64,000 bases of DNA from Ruegeria sp. TM1040 (lineage in GTDB: Bacteria > Pseudomonadota > Alphaproteobacteria > Rhodobacterales > Rhodobacteraceae). Made by a program: the position numbers and the translations under genes. Below are positions 19,103 to 27,075 of this stretch, one piece after another. The stretch lies in the NCBI RefSeq assembly GCF_000014065.1, contig NC_008044.1:333501-397500 (forward strand), in the 5' to 3' direction. The notes under the pieces were generated by a model. That model saw only the letters and a list, made by a program, of their open reading frames with translations, made no database searches and was not told where the DNA came from. Every line of letters begins with the position of its first letter. Positions within the stretch are counted from its first letter, which is position 1.

Positions 19103-20181
19103 CACACGGTCTCCTCTGTGTGCAGACGGGGCAGGGTGGAGAGGATGTCGGCCCATGCGGGGCGGCTGTCGCGGGCCTCGGCGTTGCGGCCAAAGATCTG
19201 TAGGATGATGTTGCCCTCCCCGTCAAAGGCCTCGAGCGAGAGCGCCGGGCCGCGCTGGGTCGGTTTGTTGACCACATAGACTTCTTTGATGTGATCAAGG
19301 CGCAGGTGCAGGTTGAAGCGTGGATCCATCACGTTCTGCCAAGGCCCCATCGCGCGCAGGGTCTCGATGGGCCCGCTGTGGATCTGGATACAGCCGCGAT
19401 TGCCGACAAAAAGCATGATCTCTGTTTTGCTCTTGGCCAGTGCCTGCAGGGCGGCGTCCACGGCTTCGGGGGGCACGCGCTCCACAAAGGGCGCGCCGAC
19501 GATGCGATAAGCGCCCAAGCGGTTCATCTTGAGCTTGGAGGTCAAGCGCAGGAATTGATGGGTATCGGTCATCTTGCGCCATTCATCGCGCAAGACTTCG
19601 CATTTGGCAGGGTTGCTTTTGGGCGCCTCTACGGGTTTGCGCGCGGCCACCTCGAGCACATCGGAGGTGTCGCCGCTGGCCAGCGCTGCCACCACCTCGT
19701 CCCAGGCCGCGTGATCGGAGGTCTCGCGCAGGTGGATCTTGTGGACGGCATCGCCCGCGGCATCAAAGATCTGGATCGAGCGCTTGGGGCCGGTGTCGGT
19801 GTCTTCATTCAGGGCAAAGGCGTGGATCCAATGGCTTGGAAAGAGGCGCAGGTCGATTTCTGGCTGCAGAATCATCGCGGCATGCGGGCCGCTCTTATAG
19901 TTGCCATAGACGCCAACGCGTTCATGCACGCAGGAGGCATTGCGGGTGAGCGCCATGACCTCGCCGAGGCGTTCGATCTGGGGCATCACCGCGTCGGGAT
20001 GGGCGTGCAGCCGGGTCACGCCTCGCCCGGTATAGGCCGCGAGCAACTGTGCCTCGCGGATCTGAAAGCGGTCGCAAAAATCCCGCGCACGCAAAGCGTT
20101 ATGCTCTGCGCGCAGGTCGCGGATAACTTGGGGAGACAATGCACTCTGGGCATTGGCGGAAGGGGAATGTGCCTGATCCAT
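19102..20181 (-). CDS. hmuS: Haemin-degrading factor / haem chaperone
   Basis: A 359-residue cytoplasmic protein of the HmuS/HemS/PhuS family, which takes haem from the importer and hands it on or opens the ring. It is a tandem duplication: an N-terminal half (RVGVYGNYKSGPHAAMILQ, DLRLFPSHWIHAFAL) and a C-terminal half (IMLFVGNRGCIQIHSGPI, NLHLRLDHIKEVYVVNKP). ATG 20181 has GAGG about seven bases upstream; it begins MDQAHSPSANAQ. It is the first gene of hmuSTUV, divergent from the TonB-dependent receptor. Confidence 0.94.
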   Translation of the reverse strand: MDQAHSPSANAQSALSPQVIRDLRAEHNALRARDFCDRFQIREAQLLAAYTGRGVTRLHAHPDAVMPQIERLGEVMALTRNASCVHERVGVYGNYKSGPHAAMILQPEIDLRLFPSHWIHAFALNEDTDTGPKRSIQIFDAAGDAVHKIHLRETSDHAAWDEVVAALASGDTSDVLEVAARKPVEAPKSNPAKCEVLRDEWRKMTDTHQFLRLTSKLKMNRLGAYRIVGAPFVERVPPEAVDAALQALAKSKTEIMLFVGNRGCIQIHSGPIETLRAMGPWQNVMDPRFNLHLRLDHIKEVYVVNKPTQRGPALSLEAFDGEGNIILQIFGRNAEARDSRPAWADILSTLPRLHTEETV

Positions 20182-20289
20182 CAGGGTCCTCGAACTTTGG
20201 GTTGGGAGACTGCTGGCTTGCGCCCTCATGGTTCGGGGCGTTCAGGCTGACGTCCGAGACGATCCGTGTGCATCGGCTCGGGATAATTC

Positions 20290-20312
20290 TTGACAGATTT
20301 AATAAATCATTT
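20290..20312 (+). promoter_or_regulatory. Possible iron-responsive promoter/operator of the receptor operon
   Basis: TTGACA (20290-20295) is followed by GATTT-AAT-AAATC (20296-20308), a dyad lying where the -35/-10 spacer would be, and then by an AT-rich segment with only a poor -10. A repressor bound here would block transcription. The motif does not match a Fur, Irr or RirA box closely enough to name the regulator. Confidence 0.4.
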
Positions 20313-20339
20313 TAGAGGCCGCAAGAGTGAACGCTGAAA

Positions 20340-20357
20340 GATCGGAATATTTCGATC
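20340..20357 (+). promoter_or_regulatory. Dyad in the leader of the receptor gene
   Basis: GATCG-GAATATTT-CGATC, a 5-bp inverted repeat 75 bp before the receptor ATG. It could be an operator or a leader hairpin. Evidence is limited to symmetry and position. Confidence 0.3.
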
Positions 20358-20431
20358 CTTGAGGCGCAAGATACCAAGCCAGCCCCGGGCGAGCATGCGG
20401 AATCCAACTGCAGAAAGAACATGGGGACGAC

Positions 20432-22444
20432 ATGCAAATCAAAGACATGCGCGGGGTGCTTTTGTGCTCCGCTTCGGCAATGGCATTGGCGCTGAGCGCA
20501 CCGGTGGCGAAGGCTCAGGACGTAAGCGAAGAGGACGGCTTCCTCGGGCTCTTGGTGCTTGGCAACAACAAACGCGAGGTGCAGACCGACACCGCAGCGC
20601 CTGAAACGGTCATCAACGCCGAAGAAATTCAGGACCGTCAGGCCAGCAGCATTGCCGAGCTCATCGACTCTGTGCCCGGTGTGGCGCTGGTGAATTCCGG
20701 CACCCCGACGGGGGCGGGGATCAACATTCGCGGACATGGTGCGGATGGCACCTATGGCGCCAACCAAAAGGTCCAGATCCAGATCGACGGGGCCTCGGTC
20801 GGCTCCGAGGAGCTCTATCGCATCGGCACCCAATTGACGACCGATCCTGAGCTCTATCGCGAGGTTTCCGTCATTCGCGGCACTGTGGGGTCGTTTGAAT
20901 ATGGCTCCGGGGTGATTGGCGGCGTGGTGCGGCTTGATACGATCAATGCCTCGGATCTCACCGATGGTCAGGTCGGTCTCTCGGGACGGCAGACGCTGGG
21001 CTATCACGGCAATTCGAACGCGCGGATCTCATCGACGATCCTGGGCTGGCAACCCACTGAGAACCTTGAATTCTTGTTCAACTACACGCGGCGCGAGCAA
21101 GATGATTACACCGATGGCAACGGGGATGTCGTCAGCGATACCGCCTCTGAGGTTTCATCGCTGCTCTTGAAAGGCAAATACAGCTTTGGCGACAATGCGG
21201 CGCAATCCCTGACCCTGTCGTTCAATGAGAGCACATCGGACGAAAAAGACGTCCCCTATGATGCATTTGCGGGCAATGCGGCCTTTGGCAATGTGGACCG
21301 CCTGACCGAGACCAAATCGGCCGTGCTGGAATATGCTTACAACCCGCTGGGCAATGATCTGGTCGATCTCACGGCGACGCTGTCCTATGCGGATCAATAC
21401 ATCGAGCAAGAGCAGGTGAGTGGGACGCCCTTTGGTATTCAGGACGCCGATCACCGCTATGAGACAACCAAGCTCACTGTGAAAAACAGCGCGTTGTTTC
21501 AGGCGTTTGGGGCCAAGCACACCCTGCGTGCGGGGGCTGAAATCCTGCGAAAGGAACGGTTGAATGCGGCGTCGGCCCCGGGCGGTACGGATCAACGGCT
21601 GGCGCTCTTTGCGATTGATGAGCTTGATTTCGACAATGGCCTGACGGTGACACCGGCGCTGCGCTACGAACGCCAGGAGATCGAGGCCAGCACGGATGGC
21701 AACAACATCCGCGCGGGAGAGACCTTCAACAACAGCGCGCTCATGGGCGGGGTCTCTGCACGCTACGCGTTCCAGAACGGCTTTGCGGTATTTGGCTCGG
21801 TCGCCTATACGGCCGGTTTCCCGATCATCGACGATGTTGATTACGCCGACTATCCGACCTTGATGACCCAGACTGAAAAAGCGGTCACGCATGAGATCGG
21901 CGCGTCCTTTGACCGGGTTGGCGTATTTGCCTCCGATGATGTTGTGATGGCCAAGGTGAACCTCTGGCAGACCAGACTCTGGGACTACACCTCGTCGGGA
22001 TCCAGCTTTGCCGAGTTTGACCGTCAGGACACCAAGGGCGTGGAGATCGAGGCCTCTTACAGCCATATGTCGGGGTTCTATGTGGATATGAACGCCAACA
22101 TCAGCAGCGGCCATTGGACCAAATTCCAGAGCGGAACCAATGAGCGCTATCGCGAGCGCTATGATGGCATGCCGCCCACCAATCTGGCGCTGACCCTCGG
22201 CAAGAAGTTCAACGAACAGCTCGATGTGTCCTGGGAAGGCGCGTTCTTCAAGCGGTTCGAAGACACCCCCGGGTTTGCGGTGCACAACCTGCGGGCCTCT
22301 TACGACATCGACACGGGGTTCTTGAAAGAAGCCAAGCTACGCGTGGGCGTCGATAACCTTTTTGACAAGCAATATCAGACGCATCTGGCGACGCGCCCGG
22401 CGCCGGGTCGCAACATCAAAGTGTCGCTGACGGCGGCTTTCTAA
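20432..22444 (+). CDS. hmuR: TonB-dependent outer-membrane haem receptor
   Basis: A 670-residue receptor: signal peptide (about 1-28, cut at AKAQ), a short N-terminal stretch likely to include the TonB box, a plug domain (about 45-160, with PETVINAEEIQDRQASSIAELIDSVPGV split over it and VIRGTVGSFEYGSGVIGGVV) and a 22-strand barrel ending in the aromatic C-terminus KVSLTAAF. The hmuSTUV neighbourhood and downstream ExbB/ExbD/TonB genes support haem as ligand. The FRAP/NPDL motif of classical haem receptors is degenerate (AYTAGFPIIDDVDY), so a related ligand is not excluded. Confidence 0.87.
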   Translation: MQIKDMRGVLLCSASAMALALSAPVAKAQDVSEEDGFLGLLVLGNNKREVQTDTAAPETVINAEEIQDRQASSIAELIDSVPGVALVNSGTPTGAGINIRGHGADGTYGANQKVQIQIDGASVGSEELYRIGTQLTTDPELYREVSVIRGTVGSFEYGSGVIGGVVRLDTINASDLTDGQVGLSGRQTLGYHGNSNARISSTILGWQPTENLEFLFNYTRREQDDYTDGNGDVVSDTASEVSSLLLKGKYSFGDNAAQSLTLSFNESTSDEKDVPYDAFAGNAAFGNVDRLTETKSAVLEYAYNPLGNDLVDLTATLSYADQYIEQEQVSGTPFGIQDADHRYETTKLTVKNSALFQAFGAKHTLRAGAEILRKERLNAASAPGGTDQRLALFAIDELDFDNGLTVTPALRYERQEIEASTDGNNIRAGETFNNSALMGGVSARYAFQNGFAVFGSVAYTAGFPIIDDVDYADYPTLMTQTEKAVTHEIGASFDRVGVFASDDVVMAKVNLWQTRLWDYTSSGSSFAEFDRQDTKGVEIEASYSHMSGFYVDMNANISSGHWTKFQSGTNERYRERYDGMPPTNLALTLGKKFNEQLDVSWEGAFFKRFEDTPGFAVHNLRASYDIDTGFLKEAKLRVGVDNLFDKQYQTHLATRPAPGRNIKVSLTAAF

Positions 22445-22463
22445 CCAAGGAGCAGAGACGAAG

Positions 22464-22925
22464 ATGATGATCCAAAGCCAGGTTTACAAAGCCGTATGCG
22501 CGCTTGCTGTCCTCACCTCCCTCGGGGGGGCAGCCATGGCGCAGGACACGGCCACCCCGCCAACGGCCGTCCCTTCACCGGTCGGCGTCGCGATTGAACT
22601 CAATGCGTTGCAGGATCAGGCGGGTGCATGCCGTCTGTCTTTCATGGCGCAAAACAAGGCACAGATCGCCATTGAGACAGCCGTCTACGAGGCCGTGCTG
22701 TTTGATCGGGCCGGAGAGGTGATGCTTCTGACGCTCTTTGATTTTCGCGAGTTGCCGGCCGGGCGTCCGCGGGTGCGCCAGTTCGATGTTGCTGGTGTGG
22801 CCTGCGCGGATCTTGGGCGGGTGCTCATCAACGGCGCCAGCCAATGTCAAAGCAGCGGCGACGGTGATCTCTGCGAGGCGGGGCTTGGCCTGTCCAGCCG
22901 GACGGAAGTGGAGTTGTTGGGATGA
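22464..22925 (+). CDS. Small secreted protein of the haem-uptake operon, unknown function
   Basis: A 153-residue protein with a signal peptide ending near AAMAQ (residue 26). The mature part has four cysteines (ACRLSF, GVACADL, SQCQSS, LCEAG) that could form two disulfides, and reads like a small beta-rich periplasmic domain. It lies 19 bp after the receptor gene and its stop overlaps the exbB start (ATGA), so it is an integral operon member. I do not recognise a named family. A periplasmic accessory role in TonB-dependent haem uptake is inference. Confidence 0.75.
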   Translation: MMIQSQVYKAVCALAVLTSLGGAAMAQDTATPPTAVPSPVGVAIELNALQDQAGACRLSFMAQNKAQIAIETAVYEAVLFDRAGEVMLLTLFDFRELPAGRPRVRQFDVAGVACADLGRVLINGASQCQSSGDGDLCEAGLGLSSRTEVELLG

Positions 22926-23602
22926 GTGAGATCAGGGAGTTCTGGACGGCAATAAAGGCGTCCTTGCTGGAGGTGGTGGAGATCGGCGGGCCGGTGGTCG
23001 TGGTGCTTATTGGACTGTCGATCGTCAGTGCGGCGACGGTGTTATACAAGCTCTGGCAGTTCCGGCGCTCAGGCGTGGGGCGTCACCGGAGCATTTCCAT
23101 GGCGCTGGAAGCCTATGAACGCGGCGATGCCAAGACCGCCCGCGCGCTGTTGGCCCAATCATCAAGCTATCTGGTTGCGCCCCTCCAGCGCGCCATGCAA
23201 GGCGGCGCTGGCCCAGATCATGCAAGACAGTCGGATCGTTGCGATGCGGAGGCGGAGGCCCTGTTTTCGCGCCTTGAAACCGGGCTTGGGTTTCTGGATC
23301 TGGTGGCGCAACTTGCGCCGCTTATCGGGCTGTTTGGCACCGTTCTGGGGATGATCGAGGCGTTTCAGGGACTTCAGGCTGCGGGCACCTCGGTTGATCC
23401 CACTGTTCTGGCCGGGGGCATCTGGGTTGCGCTTTTGACCACGGCTGCGGGGTTGGCGGTGGCGATGCCTGTGGCTGCCGTGCATGGCTGGCTCAGCGCA
23501 GCGGTGGAGCGTGACCGGGTGTTTGCCAATCACGCGTTGCGTCGGGTCTTTGCGCCCGACGCGCTCACCCCGGTGCAGTTGAGCCCGAAAGAGGCCGCCT
23601 GA
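22922..23602 (+). CDS. exbB: ExbB/TolQ/MotA-type proton channel subunit
   Basis: A 226-residue inner-membrane protein with three helices (about 16-40, 120-140 and 158-182) and the long cytoplasmic loop typical of ExbB. GLGFLDLVAQLAPLIGLFGTVLGMIEAFQ carries the family signature over two pieces, and GGIWVALLTTAAGLAVAMPVA is the third helix. With ExbD it uses the proton gradient to energise TonB. It overlaps the neighbours on both sides by 1-4 bp. Confidence 0.92.
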   Translation: MSEIREFWTAIKASLLEVVEIGGPVVVVLIGLSIVSAATVLYKLWQFRRSGVGRHRSISMALEAYERGDAKTARALLAQSSSYLVAPLQRAMQGGAGPDHARQSDRCDAEAEALFSRLETGLGFLDLVAQLAPLIGLFGTVLGMIEAFQGLQAAGTSVDPTVLAGGIWVALLTTAAGLAVAMPVAAVHGWLSAAVERDRVFANHALRRVFAPDALTPVQLSPKEAA

Positions 23603-23994
23603 TGGCACTGCGCTTGGGATGTAAAAAGAGGCGCAGACTGTCGATGACTTCGCTCATCGATGTGATCTTTCTGCTGCTGTTGTTCTTTATGCTCTCTTCG
23701 ACGTTTTCGCGCTTTGGCAGTGTCGACCTCATGGCCGCCAACGCCGGATCGGGGCGTTCCGATGAGACGCGTCCAGTGTTTTTGAAACTCGCGCCCACGC
23801 AGATGTCGCTGAATGGTGAAGCACTCGCTCTTGAGGGGCTTGGGATGCGCCTTGACGCCTTGCGGGCGCAACGGCAGGGGACGCCGCATCAGTTGTTGCT
23901 GAGCCTGTCCGGCGCGGTGACCTCACAGCGTTTGGTGGACGTGCTCGCGGTTTTGCGTCGCCAGCCGGATCTCGCCGTGACGGTGGTGGAGTAA
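23602..23994 (+). CDS. exbD: ExbD/TolR-type protein (first copy)
   Basis: A 130-residue single-pass protein: a short basic cytoplasmic start, the key motif SMTSLIDVIFLLLLFFMLSSTF at about 14-35 (with the conserved proton-path Asp at LID) and a periplasmic domain ending in the VVE terminus. ATG 23602 overlaps the exbB stop (TGATG). It differs from the next gene, so the complex may contain two kinds of ExbD. Confidence 0.9.
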   Translation: MALRLGCKKRRRLSMTSLIDVIFLLLLFFMLSSTFSRFGSVDLMAANAGSGRSDETRPVFLKLAPTQMSLNGEALALEGLGMRLDALRAQRQGTPHQLLLSLSGAVTSQRLVDVLAVLRRQPDLAVTVVE

Positions 23995-23997
23995 CCC

Positions 23998-24393
23998 ATG
24001 CCGATAGAACGACGCACGAAAAAGAGCCACCGCGAGCCGACGATTGCGCTCATCAACGTGGTGTTCCTGATGCTGGTCTTCTTCATGGTGGCGGGATCGC
24101 TTGCGCCCTCACTGGACCCAACGGTGCGCCTGGTGCAAGCCTCAGAGCTGGAGGCCGCACCCCCGCCGGACGCTCTGGTGATCCGGGCCGATGGTAGCCT
24201 GCATTTTCGCGGTGCCGAGCTCACCTCTCCTGAGGCCTATGTGCGCATCATCTGGGAAGAGGAAGACGCCTTTACCGCGCGTCTGGTGCCGGACCGCGCC
24301 TTGCCGGCCAGCACGCTTTTGACCATCGCAAAGGAACTGCGCCGGCTTGGCGCAGAACGGGTGACACTCTTGTCAGAACAGAGCCTCACATGA
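23998..24393 (+). CDS. exbD: ExbD/TolR-type protein (second copy)
   Basis: A 131-residue ExbD-like protein. The membrane segment is EPTIALINVVFLMLVFFMVAGS: where the first copy has LID, this one has LIN, so the conserved proton-path Asp appears replaced by Asn. Known roseobacter loci often carry such ExbD pairs. If the Asp is essential, this subunit may be structural. It sits 3 bp after the first copy and overlaps tonB by 4 bp. Confidence 0.85.
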   Translation: MPIERRTKKSHREPTIALINVVFLMLVFFMVAGSLAPSLDPTVRLVQASELEAAPPPDALVIRADGSLHFRGAELTSPEAYVRIIWEEEDAFTARLVPDRALPASTLLTIAKELRRLGAERVTLLSEQSLT

Positions 24394-25304
24394 TTGCGCG
24401 TTCGCCTTTGATTGCCTGTGTATCGCTCTTTTGTGCGCTGGCTGCCCATGCGGCTCTCCTGGTGGATCTCGAAGAGACCGCTGTGGAAATCGAAGGGGGG
24501 GACACCCAAGCGCCCGCAGCGCTGGGCAGCAGTTTTGCGGACCTTGTTCAGGGCACTGCCACAACTGTCGAGGCTGATGCCACGCGCCACACCACGCCGG
24601 TTGATCCTGTTCCCCCCGCGCCGACAACGCAGGTGAGCGCCACACCAATCGCGCCGGTTTCCACGCCCGCTTCTGCGCCGCGCTCTGCTGCGGTCTCGGC
24701 GCCTGTGATGCCTGCTGTGCCCCCCGTGACGGAGGCTTCGCCCTCGCCGATTGCTGCGGCGGTGGCTCCTGTTGAGGCCCCAGCCCGCGAGGTTCAGCCC
24801 GACCAGGCCGAGGCTCTGGACACCGCTTCAGAGCTGGCACCTCAAGAGAGCCCGCGCCCGCTGCGCCGCCCCGAAGCTGCGCCACAGGCACGCGACAAGG
24901 CGGAAACGCAAGCCCCGGCAGCGCCTGCGCCGCGCGGCAACAGCACCGTCAACGCCCGCGCGGGCAGCGAGACGGGCGCAGAACAACAGCGCGCGAGCCA
25001 AGCCGCTAGCACCCGGCCTGCAGCGGGCAGTGGCGCGGGGAATGCGGCGGCGTCCAATTATCCGGGGCAGGTGATGCGCAAGATTTCCCGCGTGCGCAAA
25101 CCCCGAACCTCGGTGCGGGGGGTGGCGCATGTGTCCTTTGTGATCGGCAGCGGTGGACAGTTGGCGTCGGTGCGCATTCGCAAGAGCTCCGGCTCGACAG
25201 AGCTCGATCAACTGGCGCTGCAGCAGATCCGCAGAGCCGCGCCGTTCCCGCCGCCACCCGTGGGCGCGCGGACGCAATACTCTATTGCGATCAAAGGCCG
25301 TTAG
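24390..25304 (+). CDS. tonB: TonB-family energy transducer
   Basis: A 304-residue TonB protein. The N-terminal anchor is at about 1-26 (IARSPLIACVSLFCALAAHAALLV), followed by about 190 residues of Ala/Pro-rich linker that spans the periplasm, and the C-terminal TonB domain from about residue 225 (YPGQVMRKISRVRKP, GVAHVSFVIGSGGQL, LDQLALQQIRRAAPFPPPP). It transmits ExbBD energy to the receptor. ATG 24390 overlaps the preceding gene by 4 bp. Its stop overlaps the convergent racemase gene by 4 bp, leaving no room for a terminator. Confidence 0.92.
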   Translation: MIARSPLIACVSLFCALAAHAALLVDLEETAVEIEGGDTQAPAALGSSFADLVQGTATTVEADATRHTTPVDPVPPAPTTQVSATPIAPVSTPASAPRSAAVSAPVMPAVPPVTEASPSPIAAAVAPVEAPAREVQPDQAEALDTASELAPQESPRPLRRPEAAPQARDKAETQAPAAPAPRGNSTVNARAGSETGAEQQRASQAASTRPAAGSGAGNAAASNYPGQVMRKISRVRKPRTSVRGVAHVSFVIGSGGQLASVRIRKSSGSTELDQLALQQIRRAAPFPPPPVGARTQYSIAIKGR

Positions 25305-26038
25305 CGCCAGCGCGGATCGGCCAGTTCGGATTGAAACCGGCGCGGCATCAGACCGGCCTGAAACCATTTTAGAAAGCTCTCGATGGAGTAGACGGGCAGG
25401 CCGGTTGCGCGGCGGATATCATAGGCGAAGGGCACCATATTGGTGCACTCGAGCACGATGGCGCCGACCTCGGGGTGGGTTGTGCATAGCTGCTGTGCTG
25501 CGCCCAGCAGATCGGCGCGGCAGGCCTCGATGTCGATCTCAAGCCGGTCATTGAGAAAGCCATCGCAGAAGGCGCGCCCCTCTTCGGTGCCGACAACAGG
25601 CGTGTCTGCTGCGACGCCCGCTGCGGCCAAATGCGCCTCTGTAAGGGCGGGGCGAGAAACCGTGAGGATGCCAACCCTTTGTCCAGCCGGAAGCAGGGCT
25701 TGCACCATTGGAACCTGCATCAAAGAGGAGGCCGCGACTGGCACGCCGAGCGCATCCTTGATCTGGTCCTGAATGAGCGACAGGTACCCGCAGGTTGTGG
25801 TGATCCCATCACAGCCCATATCGACCAGATCGCGGCCAGCGGCGATGAAGTCCTCGACCAGCGCGCGCGGGTCCTGCCGCACGGCGCGATCCGGTGTCGC
25901 CCCGCGTACAACACGATATTGCATCGGAAAATCAAAGCTCTCGGCATGGCCGATGTCACCGGGTATGCGGGGAAAGCGTGTTTCCAGCATCAACACGCCG
26001 ATGCTCGCGCCATAGACCGTTTTGCCGCCGCGTTGCAT
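25301..26038 (-). CDS. Aspartate/glutamate-racemase-family protein
   Basis: A 245-residue member of the Asp/Glu/hydantoin racemase superfamily. Two catalytic-type cysteines are visible, in TTTCGYLS (about residue 84) and VLECTNMVPF (about 199), as expected for cofactor-independent racemases with two-base chemistry. It could also be a maleate-isomerase-like or hydantoin-racemase-like enzyme. ATG 26038 has GGAG seven bases upstream and begins 2 bp after the LysR stop, so the two are cotranscribed. The divergent D-amino-acid-dehydrogenase-like gene suggests amino-acid stereoisomer use. Confidence 0.8.
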   Translation of the reverse strand: MQRGGKTVYGASIGVLMLETRFPRIPGDIGHAESFDFPMQYRVVRGATPDRAVRQDPRALVEDFIAAGRDLVDMGCDGITTTCGYLSLIQDQIKDALGVPVAASSLMQVPMVQALLPAGQRVGILTVSRPALTEAHLAAAGVAADTPVVGTEEGRAFCDGFLNDRLEIDIEACRADLLGAAQQLCTTHPEVGAIVLECTNMVPFAYDIRRATGLPVYSIESFLKWFQAGLMPRRFQSELADPRWR

Positions 26039-26040
26039 GG

Positions 26041-26973
26041 CTATCTCCGTTTTCGTTCTGCGGGCACCAAGGGCCGCCCCTCTACCGAATAGTGCTGCAA
26101 TTCACCAAGGAGGAGGTCAAGAAACTCCTTGCCCAATTGTGACATGGGACGCGATTTTGAGGTGATCACGCACATATCCATGCGAATTGTCGGGCGAAAC
26201 GGGCGCGTGATGACATCACCCTGCATGTCATAGTCGAACATGAACCGATCAAGGAGCGCCACGCCCATGCCTTCTTGCACGAAGCTCAGAAGGTTCTTGA
26301 ACAGATGCGAATGCACGCGGGTGCGCAATGGCACGCCTGCGTCCTGAAAGGCTTCGCGCAGACGCCGGTGGGTCATGTGGTCCTGCCCCATCACAATAAA
26401 GGGCTCGCCTGCCAGCAGCTCCGGGGTGAGCACCTCATGACGGGCCAGTGGGTTGTCCTTGTGGAGCGCTAGCATGGTTTCCACATAGAGTGGGTAAACC
26501 GTGAGCGTGTCGTAAAGGAGCGGCATCTCGCAGACGCCGATCTCAAACAGCCCGTTCCAGACCCATTCCTGCACCTTGCTGGAATATTGTGATTGAAAGG
26601 AGATGTTGAGCTCGGGCCGATCTGAGGCAAAGCGTGCGATCAACCGGGGCATAAAGCCAAAGGACATCGCGTGCTGGGAGGCGATCTGCAGCTGTCCGAG
26701 CTTGCGCGTCTTGAGATCCACCATGGTCTGCGTGACCTTGCTCATCCCGCGCATCACTGTGTCGACCTCGGCAAAGAGAAGCTCTGCTTCGGGGGTAGGC
26801 AGGAGCCGCCCGTGAAGCCGCTCGAACAAAGCCATCCCGGCCTGATCCTCAAGTTGAGACAACAGGTTGGAGACGCCGGGCTGCGAAATCCCCAAGAGCC
26901 CCGCCGCACCCGTCACGGTGCCGGTCTCCACGATGGCGTGAAAGGCCTGAAGCTGGCGAAAGCGGAGTTTCAT
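26041..26973 (-). CDS. LysR-family transcriptional regulator of the amino-acid/TRAP locus
   Basis: A 310-residue LTTR with a clear HTH (FRQLQAFHAIVETGTVTGAA, then LLGISQPGVSNLLSQLED) and an effector domain from about residue 90. The very long frame extending upstream is an antisense artefact of the divergent gene; ATG 26973 is the first sensible start. The 102-bp gap to the divergent oxidase gene contains a perfect palindrome at 27008-27022. Probable activator of the oxidase-TRAP genes. Confidence 0.9.
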   Translation of the reverse strand: MKLRFRQLQAFHAIVETGTVTGAAGLLGISQPGVSNLLSQLEDQAGMALFERLHGRLLPTPEAELLFAEVDTVMRGMSKVTQTMVDLKTRKLGQLQIASQHAMSFGFMPRLIARFASDRPELNISFQSQYSSKVQEWVWNGLFEIGVCEMPLLYDTLTVYPLYVETMLALHKDNPLARHEVLTPELLAGEPFIVMGQDHMTHRRLREAFQDAGVPLRTRVHSHLFKNLLSFVQEGMGVALLDRFMFDYDMQGDVITRPFRPTIRMDMCVITSKSRPMSQLGKEFLDLLLGELQHYSVEGRPLVPAERKRR

Positions 26974-27007
26974 GACGGGTACATAAGTTTTGATGATGCT
27001 CTCATGA

Positions 27008-27022
27008 TCAAATAGTATTTGA
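27008..27022. promoter_or_regulatory. Perfect palindrome, likely LysR operator
   Basis: TCAAATA-G-TATTTGA is a perfect 15-bp palindrome, 35 bp from the LysR start and 53 bp before the oxidase ATG. The AT-rich symmetric core fits LTTR boxes; binding is not shown. Confidence 0.5.
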
Positions 27023-27075
27023 AATGATGATCTATTGTCGACAGTCTCGCAGGGAACAAGGTTTGGGGACGTGAG

